Shown here: one piece after another, positions 20,906 to 29,361 of the stretch | Numbering within the stretch: the first letter of the stretch is position 1 | Layout: the number at the start of each line of letters is the position of its first letter | From: Pandoraea terrigena | GTDB taxonomy: Bacteria; Pseudomonadota; Gammaproteobacteria; Burkholderiales; Burkholderiaceae | Direction of reading: 5' to 3' | DNA: 64,000 nucleotides | Assembly (NCBI RefSeq): GCF_902459705.1 | Contig: NZ_CABPRU010000001.1 | Span: forward strand, 62,001-126,000 | Translations under genes and position numbers: made by a program | Notes under the pieces: generated by a model | Told to the model about the DNA's origin: nothing | The model's input: only the letters and a program-made list of their open reading frames with translations | Database searches by the model: none

Positions 20906-22291
20906 TCAGCGCAGCACCTGCTCTGCCACATCGTCGACCGCAGCGCGCGCGATACTCACCATCTCGTCGACGTCCGCCCGCGTGGCGATCAGCGGCGGCG
21001 CGAAGCCCAGGATGTCGCCGTGCGGCATGGCACGCGCGATCATGCCGCGTGCGAGCGCGGCGGCCGAGATGCGTGGGCCGATCTTCATGGCAGCATCGAA
21101 CGGCTGACGCGCTGCACCATCGGCCATGAATTCGACGGCGGCAAGCATGCCGACGTTGCGCACTTCCCCGACGAGCGGATGCGCGTCGAACGCGGCGTGC
21201 AGCTTCTCACCGAAGTATCGGCCGACGTCGGCGGCGTTTTGCGTAAGGTTCTCGCGCGTCAGAATATCGAGATTGGCGAGTGCGGCGGCAGCGCAGATCG
21301 GATGACCCGAGTAGGTCCAGCCGTGTCCCATCGGGCCGTGTTCGCGGGCACCGCGCTCGATCACGTCCCAGACGCGTTCACCGACGATCACGCCCGAGAG
21401 CGGGGCGTAGGCGCTGGTGAGACCCTTGGCAATAGTGATGAGATCGGGCGTCATGCCGTAGTGTTGCGAGCCCATCGGCGAGCCGAGACGGCCGAAGCCG
21501 CAAACCACTTCGTCGGCAATGAGCAGAATATCGTGACGGCGCAGCACGGCCTGGATGGCGTCCCAATATCCGGCAGGCGGCGTGATGATGCCGCCGGTGC
21601 CCATCACCGGCTCGCCGATGAAGGCCGCAATCGTGTCGGCCCCTTCGCGGGCGATGAGTTTTTCGAGTTCCTCGACGCAATGCGCAACGAATGCCTGCTC
21701 GCTCATTCCCTGAGGCGCCTTGCGGTACCAATGAGGGCACACGGTGTGATGCACGCGCTCGACCGGCAGATCGAAATGCTGATGGAAACTCGGCAAACCC
21801 GTCAGGCTGCCGGTCACGATGCCGGAGCCGTGATAGCCGCGCTCGCGCGAGATGATCTTCTTCTTTTGCGGTCGGCCCAGCACGTTGTTGTAGTACCAGA
21901 CGATCTTGATCTGCGTCTCGTTGGCGTCTGACCCGGAGAGCCCGTAATACACCTTCTTCATGCCCGCGGGCGACCAGTCGATGATGCGTTTGGACAGCTC
22001 GATGATGGCGTCGGTAGAATGCGCGACGTACGTGTGATAGTAGGCGAGCGAGGTGGCCTGCTTGTGGATGGCGTCGGCCACTTCGGTGCGGCCGTAGCCG
22101 ATGTTCACGCAGTAAAGGCCGGCGAAGGCGTCCAGATAGCGGCGGCCCTCGTGATCTTCAATGTGCATGCCTTGTGCGGTGCGGATGATCTTGCCCGGCA
22201 GCGTGCCGCTCGCATGATCGGCCGCGTGGGTGGACGGGTGCATGAAGTGCGCGCGATCCTGCGCAAACAATTGGTCGGTCGAAGCGGCCAT
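20906..22291 (-). CDS. Class III (omega) aminotransferase
   Basis: 461 residues. Class III PLP-dependent transaminase: DAFAGLYCVNIGYGR, GSDANETQIKIVWYYNN (GSxAxExxxK type), ERGYHGSG, IADEVVCGFGRLG and the lysine in IAKGLTSAYAPLSG. The WYYNNVLGRPQKKKIISRER segment is typical of the putrescine/omega-amino acid:pyruvate group. Clearly homologous to the neighbouring enzyme at 19281-20660 but divergent, so probably a different amine substrate. 245 bp separate the two. Confidence 0.88.
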   Translation of the reverse strand: MAASTDQLFAQDRAHFMHPSTHAADHASGTLPGKIIRTAQGMHIEDHEGRRYLDAFAGLYCVNIGYGRTEVADAIHKQATSLAYYHTYVAHSTDAIIELSKRIIDWSPAGMKKVYYGLSGSDANETQIKIVWYYNNVLGRPQKKKIISRERGYHGSGIVTGSLTGLPSFHQHFDLPVERVHHTVCPHWYRKAPQGMSEQAFVAHCVEELEKLIAREGADTIAAFIGEPVMGTGGIITPPAGYWDAIQAVLRRHDILLIADEVVCGFGRLGSPMGSQHYGMTPDLITIAKGLTSAYAPLSGVIVGERVWDVIERGAREHGPMGHGWTYSGHPICAAAALANLDILTRENLTQNAADVGRYFGEKLHAAFDAHPLVGEVRNVGMLAAVEFMADGAARQPFDAAMKIGPRISAAALARGMIARAMPHGDILGFAPPLIATRADVDEMVSIARAAVDDVAEQVLR

Positions 22292-22371
22292 GGGACGTCA
22301 TCCTTGATGTCGATGAAGTGAAGCAATGAGGTGGATGGGGCGTGAATGCGTCGAGGGCAGCGAACTTGGCG

Positions 22372-23847
22372 TCACGCGTGATGCACGGGGATGCCGAGAT
22401 TCCCGAGGCAGAAGTACTTGGTCTCGGTGAACGGCTCGAAGCCGTCGGCGCCGCCCTCGCGCCCGAGCCCGGACGCCTTCATCCCGCCGAACGGCACCGG
22501 CGCGCCGGTGAATTTCACGCCGTTCACGCTGACCATGGCGAAGTCGAGCCGCCGGATCAGCGTGAAGATCTCGTCGATGCGACGCCCGCACACATAGGCG
22601 GCGAGGCCGTACTCGGTGTTGTTGGCCTTCGCGATGACATCGTCGAGTGAGTCGAACGCGCATACGGCCGAAATCGGGCCGAAGTTCTCTTCGTCGTAAA
22701 TGCGCATACCGGGGGCGGCATCGGCCACCACGGTGGGGCTGTAGAACCAGCCACCCAGCACATGGGGTTCGCCGCCAACGGTGATCTGCGCGCCCTTGCG
22801 CCGAGCGTCTTCCACACGCTTGGCGGTCGCGTCCAATGCCGCCTGATGCATGAGCGGACCCACGTCGACGTTTTCCGCGAAGGCGGGGCCGACGCGCAAG
22901 TTTGCCACGGCCTGCGTGTAGCGATCCACGAACGCACCGTAACGCGCGCGAGCGACGAAGATGCGGTTGGCGGCGCAGCAATCCTGTCCGGACGTTTGAA
23001 ACTTTGCGGCGACGGCGATACGCACGGCCTCGTCGAGATCCACGTCGTCGAGCACGATGAACGGGGCATTGCCGCCGAGTTCGAGCGCGAGCTTCTTCAC
23101 GCCACTGGCAGCGGCAGCCTGTGCGACCAACTGACCGACGCGCGTCGAGCCGGTAAAGCTCACGGCGCGCACGCGGGCGTCGCCCACGAGGGTTCGCATG
23201 GCCATATCGGGCTCGCCCAGCACCACATTGAACAGGCCCGGCGGCAGCCCGGCTTCATCGGCCAATTGCGCGAGCGCCAGCGCGCTGAATGGCGTTTCAT
23301 GCGCGGGCTTCACGACGACGGCGCAACCGGCGGCCAATGCCGCTGCCGCCTTGCGCGTAATCATCGCGAAGGGGAAATTCCAGGGCGTGATGAGTGCGGC
23401 GACGCCGACCGGTTCGCGGACGGTGCCCAGTTGGGCGCCGTCGACATGCGAGGTGATGGTGCGGCCATCGAGGCGGCAGGCTTCGTGGGCGTACCACGCG
23501 ATGAAGGACGCGCCATAACCGATTTCGCCGCGCGCCTCGCGCAATGGCTTGCCCTGCTCGCGCGAGAGAAGGATGGCAAGGTCGCCGGCATGTTGTTCGA
23601 TCAGCGCATGCCAGCGGAGCAGGGCGGCGCAGCGTTGTGCGGCAGGTGTCCAGCGCCACGTGGCGAAGGCCTGCTGGGCCGCATCGACGGCAACGCGAAT
23701 CTGGTCGCGCGTGAGCATCGGCACGTGACCGAGCGTGGTTTGATCGGCAGGATCGACAACGGCGATGGACGCGGCGTCCTCGCTATGCGTCCAACGGCCG
23801 TCGATGTAGCACAGCGATTTGAACAGCACCGGGTGGTCTAGCAGCAT
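22372..23847 (-). CDS. NAD(P)-dependent succinate-semialdehyde dehydrogenase-like
   Basis: 491 residues from ATG 23847, which has an AAGAGA ribosome binding site; an ATG at 23880 lacks one. ALDH fold: LITPWNFPFAM, FTGSTRVG, LELGGNAPFIVLDDVD, and the catalytic Cys in TSGQDCCAANR. The Cys-Cys pair at the active site is a feature of GabD-type SSADHs. VNGVKFTGAPVPFGGMKASG lies at the C-terminus. Probably first gene of the ALDH-aminotransferase-aminotransferase-ALDH run, with an AT-rich regulatory site upstream. Confidence 0.87.
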   Translation of the reverse strand: MLLDHPVLFKSLCYIDGRWTHSEDAASIAVVDPADQTTLGHVPMLTRDQIRVAVDAAQQAFATWRWTPAAQRCAALLRWHALIEQHAGDLAILLSREQGKPLREARGEIGYGASFIAWYAHEACRLDGRTITSHVDGAQLGTVREPVGVAALITPWNFPFAMITRKAAAALAAGCAVVVKPAHETPFSALALAQLADEAGLPPGLFNVVLGEPDMAMRTLVGDARVRAVSFTGSTRVGQLVAQAAAASGVKKLALELGGNAPFIVLDDVDLDEAVRIAVAAKFQTSGQDCCAANRIFVARARYGAFVDRYTQAVANLRVGPAFAENVDVGPLMHQAALDATAKRVEDARRKGAQITVGGEPHVLGGWFYSPTVVADAAPGMRIYDEENFGPISAVCAFDSLDDVIAKANNTEYGLAAYVCGRRIDEIFTLIRRLDFAMVSVNGVKFTGAPVPFGGMKASGLGREGGADGFEPFTETKYFCLGNLGIPVHHA

Positions 23848-23960
23848 CGGCAATCTCTTGGCATGGCATTCGTTCGTCATGCAGAGATTGTCGGGGGTGC
23901 GCGGCCGATGTTTTTTCTGATCGGTGGGTGCGGACTGCGGCTTTTTTCTGAGTTGACGGC

Positions 23961-23985
23961 ATCACGTAGAAAAATTTTTGCGCAC
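23961..23985. promoter_or_regulatory. AT palindrome, candidate Lrp/AsnC site
   Basis: gtagaaaaatttttgcgc, with the perfect AAAAATTTTT palindrome at 23970-23979, sits between the AsnC-type regulator gene and the dehydrogenase gene. It partly matches the Lrp pattern (YAG...AATT...CTR). Assigned by position and AT richness only. Confidence 0.35.
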
Positions 23986-24002
23986 CCGGTGGCGCAAGCG
24001 GA

Positions 24003-24482
24003 TCAGTCCGGATCGACCCAGCCGGGAACGGCGTTGCCGTCGTCCTTGACGACCTTCGTGACGATGTACGTGAAGTAGCGCTCGATGCCGAAGTCGGCCA
24101 TCAGCAGATCGTCGATGAAGCGCTGGTAATGGTCGATGTCGCGCGCGAGTACGTGCACGATGTAGTCGACGCCGCCGCCCGTTGCATGACATTGCACGAC
24201 TTCGGGGGCTTCGCGAAGGTGTGCTTCGAAGCGATTCATGTCGTGCGCGGTGTGTCGCGCGAGCGTGATTTCCACGATGATGCGGCTAACCCGCACCACG
24301 CCGCTCCAGTCGACGTCGGCGCGATAGCCGCGAATGACGCCTGCCGCTTCGAGTCGTTGCACGCGCTCCCACGTGGGCGATACCGACAAGTGAATCAGTT
24401 CGGCCAGACGTGACTTGGTAATGCGACCCTCACGGGCCAGCACCTGAAGAATTGCGATGTCAAAGCGGTCGAGTTTCACCAT
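24003..24482 (-). CDS. Lrp/AsnC family transcriptional regulator
   Basis: 159 residues: an N-terminal winged HTH (LDRFDIAILQVLAREGRITK, LAELIHLSVSPTWERVQRLE) and a C-terminal RAM effector domain (VQCHATGGGVDYIVHVLARD). These proteins form octamers and respond to amino acids. Its place between the DoeB-like deacylase and the transaminase/dehydrogenase genes parallels doeX of ectoine utilisation loci, and suggests it controls this cluster in response to an amino acid or diamine intermediate. Confidence 0.93.
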   Translation of the reverse strand: MVKLDRFDIAILQVLAREGRITKSRLAELIHLSVSPTWERVQRLEAAGVIRGYRADVDWSGVVRVSRIIVEITLARHTAHDMNRFEAHLREAPEVVQCHATGGGVDYIVHVLARDIDHYQRFIDDLLMADFGIERYFTYIVTKVVKDDGNAVPGWVDPD

Positions 24483-24538
24483 AGGCGCAGCGCTGGAAGG
24501 GACGGATGGTCAGGCAAACCTTCGGGTCCTGCGACGCG

Positions 24539-25582
24539 TCAGACCTGCACGTCGGCCAGAACACAAAGCATGTCGCCCATGCCGACGCGACCCGGGAAAT
24601 GTCGGCCGATCAGCATACCATCGCGCGCCGCGCGGTACTCGACCGGGGCGGTGCCTGTGCGTGTCACGTCGTGAACGTGTGCGACGACATCGCCTCGCCG
24701 CACCATCGCACCGAGATCGTGACGCATCTCCAGCAAGCCGCCATGCTCACACGTCACATTGCAGTCGTCGTCCGGCATCGATAGCTGGACGATCGGCGTG
24801 TTGGGGGCTAGGACAGCGCCGTCTCGCCGTGCGACATCGGCAGCCACGATACCCGCCTGCACGAGCACGCCGTACACGCCGCGACGCGCAATCGCAACAC
24901 TTTGCGCGCTGGCCGTCCCACCGCCGCCGAGTTCTGTCGTCACGAACACTTTGCCCTGTGCTTCGGCGGCCGTGTCATAGAGCCCGTGCGGATCGGGGTC
25001 GCGCATGCGCAGGGAGTATGGGGCGCCGAATGCCTGCATTGCGGCGTCGGCGCGTGCCTGTTGTGCCACATCGGCCAATTCGTGGATCGCCGCGAACGGC
25101 AGGAAATCGAGCGTGCGGCCGCCAGAATGAATATCGACCACGATGTCCGCCAACGGTAGCAGGCAGCGCGAAAAATAATCGGCGATGCGTTCGGTGACGG
25201 TGCCGTCGGCGCGCCCCGGGAACGCACGATTGAGATTGCCGCCGTCGAGCGGCGACGTGCGCTTTCCCGCAAGCACGGCGGGCGCATTCATGAACGGCAC
25301 GACGATGACGGTCCCGTTCACGTCAGGCGCCTTTAATGCATTTGCCAGTCGTGACAAGGCAATCGGACCTTCGTATTCGTCGCCATGATTCCCGCCGGTG
25401 AATAGCGCGACCGGGCCGTCGCCGCGACGGATCACGGTGATCGGAATCATGACTGTGCCCCAGGCACTGGCATCGGTCGAGTGAGGCACCTTCAGGAAGC
25501 CATGCTGAACGCCGTCCCGATGGAAGTCGACGGTGGGATAAACGCGCGGCGGCTGCGTGTGCGCATCGTGATTGCGGTGCAC
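24539..25582 (-). CDS. doeB: DoeB/AspA-family deacylase (N-acetyl-diaminobutyrate deacetylase-like)
   Basis: 347 residues from GTG 25582, 2 nt after the stop of the upstream gene; the longer frame overlaps that gene. M14 zinc carboxypeptidase-like (succinylglutamate desuccinylase/aspartoacylase) fold: GGNHGDEYEGP supplies the first zinc ligands (His, Glu), RTSPLDGGNLNRAFPG the substrate arginine, and VDIHSGGRTLDFLP the second His. TVDFHRDGxQHG...DxSAWG and MIPITV match DoeB, which removes acetate from N-alpha-acetyl-2,4-diaminobutyrate in ectoine breakdown. No doeA or ectoine uptake gene is seen, so the true substrate may be another N-acyl amino acid. Confidence 0.8.
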   Translation of the reverse strand: MHRNHDAHTQPPRVYPTVDFHRDGVQHGFLKVPHSTDASAWGTVMIPITVIRRGDGPVALFTGGNHGDEYEGPIALSRLANALKAPDVNGTVIVVPFMNAPAVLAGKRTSPLDGGNLNRAFPGRADGTVTERIADYFSRCLLPLADIVVDIHSGGRTLDFLPFAAIHELADVAQQARADAAMQAFGAPYSLRMRDPDPHGLYDTAAEAQGKVFVTTELGGGGTASAQSVAIARRGVYGVLVQAGIVAADVARRDGAVLAPNTPIVQLSMPDDDCNVTCEHGGLLEMRHDLGAMVRRGDVVAHVHDVTRTGTAPVEYRAARDGMLIGRHFPGRVGMGDMLCVLADVQV

Positions 25583-25584
25583 GC

Positions 25585-26529
25585 TCAGTACCCCCGCGCC
25601 AGATCGACGTTGCCGGGAATGCGACCCGTCGCGCGGAAATTCCGGAGATTGGCGGCAATGACGGCCGCCGCAGTTTCGTGATCGGTCGGGGCGGAGATGT
25701 GCGGCAACACGGTGACCGACGGGTGGTCCCATAGCGTCGACGTCACTGGCAGCGGCTCTGCGTCGAAGACATCGAGCACGGCATGCGAGAGATGCCCCCG
25801 GTCGAGCGCCGCGATCAGGGCGTCGGTCACAACGACAGGACCTCGCGAGAAGTTGATGAGCGCGGCACCCGGCTTCATCAGATTCAGACGCCGGACGTCG
25901 AGCATGCCACGCGTCTGGGCCGTCAGCGGGATCAGGCTCACGACGATGTCGCTCGCGGCGAGCATCGCCTCTAGTCCGGCGTCCCCAGCAAGGGTTTCGA
26001 TGCCGTCGAGCGCCTTGGGCGAGCGGCTCCAGCCGCGAACGCTAAACCCGGCATCGCGCAGCCTAGCGGCAGAAGCCTGACCGAGTTCACCGAGCCCAAG
26101 TAAGCCGACGCCCGTTTGTGAGGGCTTGCGATACGCTTGCTGCCGCCATTCGTGCCGTGCCTGCTGCTTCGCGTAACGCGGCATGTCGCGTTGCAGGTAG
26201 TAGGTCCAGGCAAGCACGGCCTCGGCCATCGTGCGAGACATTTCCGGATCGATTAACCGCATGATCGGCGGGCTGCCCACCGGTAGCGTGCTGACGAGCG
26301 ATTCGACACCGGCCCAGAGACTCTGGATCCACAGAAGGCCGGGGAGATCGGCGACGTCGGCCGGGTCCGGATTCGCGACGATGGCAACCGACACCTGTTC
26401 GCGCTGGACGGTCGAAAGCTCGGCGAGCGGCGCGACGATGTCGCCCGGCAGTGCCGCACGCAAGGCGTCCAGATAGGGACGCTGATAGTCGGCGGACATC
26501 CGGCTCAGGAAGGCAATGACGGGCGGCAT
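25585..26529 (-). CDS. D-2-hydroxyacid dehydrogenase (GhrA-like)
   Basis: 314 residues from ATG 26529. NAD-binding motif GLLGLGELGQASAARLRDAG, then SLIPLTAQTRGMLD, the catalytic arginine in LINFSRGPVVV, the Glu in LDVFDAEPLP, and the catalytic His in VTVLPHISAPT. This is the glyoxylate/hydroxypyruvate reductase A subgroup of the 2-hydroxyacid dehydrogenases, interconverting 2-keto and D-2-hydroxy acids. It is the middle gene of a three-gene operon: 11 bp after the AA_synth gene and 2 bp before the deacylase. Confidence 0.87.
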   Translation of the reverse strand: MPPVIAFLSRMSADYQRPYLDALRAALPGDIVAPLAELSTVQREQVSVAIVANPDPADVADLPGLLWIQSLWAGVESLVSTLPVGSPPIMRLIDPEMSRTMAEAVLAWTYYLQRDMPRYAKQQARHEWRQQAYRKPSQTGVGLLGLGELGQASAARLRDAGFSVRGWSRSPKALDGIETLAGDAGLEAMLAASDIVVSLIPLTAQTRGMLDVRRLNLMKPGAALINFSRGPVVVTDALIAALDRGHLSHAVLDVFDAEPLPVTSTLWDHPSVTVLPHISAPTDHETAAAVIAANLRNFRATGRIPGNVDLARGY

Positions 26530-26540
26530 CGTGCGCTCGC

Positions 26541-27134
26541 TCAGGCGGTGGCGGCTGCGTCGTTCGCCATCTCTTCCATGTCCTGGAAGCGGTCGGCGAT
26601 GCGCGGGTGTACACGACCGCCGTCTGCCGCACCGATGGCCAGCAGAATTTCGTCGGCGGCCGGTGCGTCCGTCATCTGGAACGTGGCGGTGATGAAGTGC
26701 GAGCGTTTGCCGGTTTCCGACTTGTGGATCATCGGCACCGACACCAGCGCGCCGGGGCCGACGCGCGTGTTGGTGAAGGGCAGGAATGCCGTGCCGCTCA
26801 CCGCGCTGCGGAACAGATTGCCGAAGCGCAGCGTGTGGATGATGGCGGAGGCGTGTTCGATCTCGCCGTTGGTGCCGACGACGGCGGCCTTGCCGTAGGC
26901 CTGGACAAGATCGCCGGGCATCACGTCGACGAGACGTTGCGTCATGAGTGCGCCAAGCTCGGGCGCCAGACGAAGGATCTCGGGACGCAGGTTCTCCACG
27001 AAGCCGTGACCTGCCCACGGATTGCGAATCACGGCGGCGACGACGACGGTCGTGACGGGTGCGGCGGCCGCCTTGCCGCCTTCACGGTAGGTCGTCTCGA
27101 CAAAGGTGGCGATCTTGCGCAGCTCTTGTTTCAC
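26541..27134 (-). CDS. AA_synth (DUF1185) family protein
   Basis: 197 residues from GTG 27134 (VKQELRKIATFVETTYREGG). Landmarks are AAVIRNPWAG, VQAYGKAAVVGTNGEIEHAS and GNLFRSAVSGTAFLPFTNTR, which mark the 'amino acid synthesis' family (PF06684). Structures exist for the family but no confirmed reaction is known to me. It tends to sit beside flavin-dependent monooxygenases, as here. Leads the operon to the dehydrogenase and deacylase and is divergent from the PucR-type regulator, so it may share control with the monooxygenase operon. Confidence 0.8.
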   Translation of the reverse strand: MKQELRKIATFVETTYREGGKAAAAPVTTVVVAAVIRNPWAGHGFVENLRPEILRLAPELGALMTQRLVDVMPGDLVQAYGKAAVVGTNGEIEHASAIIHTLRFGNLFRSAVSGTAFLPFTNTRVGPGALVSVPMIHKSETGKRSHFITATFQMTDAPAADEILLAIGAADGGRVHPRIADRFQDMEEMANDAAATA

Positions 27135-27292
27135 GGGTGTCTCCTGTTGTGCGGTGCAAAAACCCGCCACGAGTGCGGCGTGGCGGTGCCGGGGGAGGTG
27201 CGCTGACGGATCGGGGCGCGTGCGGCAAACATCGAAGGCTTGCCGATGAGACCCATGCTATTGCGCGGCGGGGGTGGGGTCTTCCCCCGGAT

Positions 27293-27321
27293 CGTCGGAA
27301 GATCTTTTTTTTCTTCCGACG
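27293..27321. promoter_or_regulatory. Inverted repeat in the divergent AA_synth / PucR promoter region
   Basis: Perfect 9-bp arms cgtcggaag (27293-27301) and cttccgacg (27313-27321) around an 11-bp spacer that is almost all T. It lies about 38 bp before the regulator start, in the only gap between two divergent operons. Candidate operator; a transcription-blocking hairpin is the alternative. Confidence 0.5.
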
Positions 27322-27358
27322 CTTTGGTGTAGATTTTCCGCAGGCAAGGAGACAGACA

Positions 27359-29242
27359 ATGCCGGAACAACACCAACGGCTCATGGCGTTGCGCCACGTC
27401 GCCAGTCAGATCAGCAGCGACGAAGACATCGAGGCACTGTTTCGCGATCTCGTGCGTTGCGCGGTGCAACAAGGCGGTTGGGATCTCGGCTCGGTCATGA
27501 GCATCGATCTCGCGCATGGCCACGGACTCGTGATTACGCGCTACGAGACGAGCATGCTGCCGCAGCACGTCGAAGACCGCTGGGAGCTTGCGACCAGTCC
27601 GTCGCTCATCGCGTTGCAGACGAACGAGCCGGTCTACATTCGCGACGCGCTCGAGAGCACGCAATTCCCCGGCTATCGGCGTGAGGCGCACGAGCGCGGC
27701 TATCGCACGGTGCTCGTGCTGCCAATGGCGTCGCGCGATACGGAAGGGCGCCCGATGGTGCTGACCGTTGCCTCGCGCAAGGTGCGCGACGTCGGCGACG
27801 ACGATCTGGCGTTCATGTCGACGGTCGTGCATCTGGGGGCGATCGCTGTCGAACGGGCGCACCGTCAGCGCGCGCAGGTCATGGCGCACGAGCGGTTGCA
27901 ATGCACGCTCGAAGCGCAACGCACGCTCCTTGGCGACGTGCTCGCCGGCGGGTCGCTGGAGCAGTTGACGTCGTCGCTGGGGGAGTTGCTCGGTCGGCCC
28001 GTACTCGTGATCGATTTCCTTGCGAATCAATGGCACGCCTCGGCCTCGCCGGTACCGTCGCAAATGGACGATGCCGCCTGGGCACGATGGCTTGCCGGCG
28101 CGCAGGGACGAGAACTCGGCGGCGCCGTGCGCGATGCACTCCAGCGCTACCGACAGTCGCGTCTCGACGTGCCGCTCGGGCGGCAGTCAGGCCAACCCAC
28201 CGTCAGCGCGGCCATCGAGCCCCTGAGCGTCGACGACGATCTCGTCGGCGCACTGCTCACCTTCGGCGACGAAGCACCGGGCGACCTTCAGCAATTGCTG
28301 TTGGAAAGCGCGCGCTTTGCATTGAGCGTCCAATTGATGCGCAGCGTCGTGCGGTTCCGCTTCGAGACGCGCACGCTGACCGAATTGTTCTTCGAAATCG
28401 TCGAGCGCCGCTGGCGCGACGAGGACGATGCGCTGGGTCGCGCACGCCGTCTCGGCGTGGCGCTGGATGCACCGCTGCGCATGATGGTCGTCGACTATCC
28501 CGATCAATTCGGGCAAGCCGAGGTGGGGCGGGCAGCAGGTCATTTGTCGCTGGAAAGCCATAGCACGGTGGAATTGCTGGCGCGTCAGTTGAATGTGTTC
28601 CTGCATGTCGTGACGGTGGGGGGCGGGCTGGTGTGTCTGGTGCCGCAGGACAGCGCGTCGGACGATGCGGCGCTCACGCGTTTCGCCCGACGCATGAGCG
28701 AGGCATTGGCGCGCTCGCTGGGGCGTGAGCCCATCGTGGTGATGAGCGACGTGTGCGACGGGCTTGAGCCGTTGGCGCGCGAGTGGGAGCGCTGCTGGCG
28801 CATGATTCGCGTGGCGCGCAAGTTTGGCCGCAGCGGGCCGCTCGATATGCCGGGGCTGGGACCGTTGCCCATGCTCATGGGCGCGGCGGATTCGTCCGAC
28901 GTTCACGGCTTCGTCGATGGCACCATCGGCAAGCTGGTGGAGCACGACAAGCAGTCCGGATCCCCTTATCTGGAGACGCTGGCCGCCTATGTGCGCTCCG
29001 GCTGCCGCAGTCAGCCTTGCGCCGACGCGATGGGGCTTCACGTGACGACACTGCGTTATCGGCTCACACGTATTCAGGAACTCTTCGACATCGACGTCGA
29101 AACACCGGAGCGGCGATTCGCGGTGGAGCTTGCGATTCACTTGCATACGCTCACACGGGGGGCGTCACCGATGGCATCCGTGGCATCGAAGGACTCGGCG
29201 TCTGCCCCGCGCGCTGGCGCTCGCGCGGCACGGCATCCATGA
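27359..29242 (+). CDS. GAF-domain PucR-family transcriptional regulator
   Basis: 627 residues from ATG 27359, with an AAGGAG ribosome binding site. N-terminal GAF domain about 10-170 (LFRDLVRCAVQQGGWDLGSV; YRTVLVLPMASRDTEGRP), a central GGDEF-like/CdaR segment, and a C-terminal HTH (YLETLAAYVRSGCRSQPCAD, LHVTTLRYRLTRIQELF), the HTH_30 that defines PucR/CdaR regulators. Such proteins sense small catabolic substrates through the N-terminal domain. Divergent from the AA_synth operon and just upstream of the flavin reductase operon, so probably the local switch for both. Confidence 0.88.
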   Translation: MPEQHQRLMALRHVASQISSDEDIEALFRDLVRCAVQQGGWDLGSVMSIDLAHGHGLVITRYETSMLPQHVEDRWELATSPSLIALQTNEPVYIRDALESTQFPGYRREAHERGYRTVLVLPMASRDTEGRPMVLTVASRKVRDVGDDDLAFMSTVVHLGAIAVERAHRQRAQVMAHERLQCTLEAQRTLLGDVLAGGSLEQLTSSLGELLGRPVLVIDFLANQWHASASPVPSQMDDAAWARWLAGAQGRELGGAVRDALQRYRQSRLDVPLGRQSGQPTVSAAIEPLSVDDDLVGALLTFGDEAPGDLQQLLLESARFALSVQLMRSVVRFRFETRTLTELFFEIVERRWRDEDDALGRARRLGVALDAPLRMMVVDYPDQFGQAEVGRAAGHLSLESHSTVELLARQLNVFLHVVTVGGGLVCLVPQDSASDDAALTRFARRMSEALARSLGREPIVVMSDVCDGLEPLAREWERCWRMIRVARKFGRSGPLDMPGLGPLPMLMGAADSSDVHGFVDGTIGKLVEHDKQSGSPYLETLAAYVRSGCRSQPCADAMGLHVTTLRYRLTRIQELFDIDVETPERRFAVELAIHLHTLTRGASPMASVASKDSASAPRAGARAARHP

Positions 29243-29361
29243 AAACCCTGCCGCGCAATCGAGAGTAAATGATTTCACTTCTCCTGCGAATCGACGGAAG
29301 CTGACAGAAAAGTCCTCGCATATCGTTGACCTCAACGTAATGACGTTTCGAGGTGAACGAC

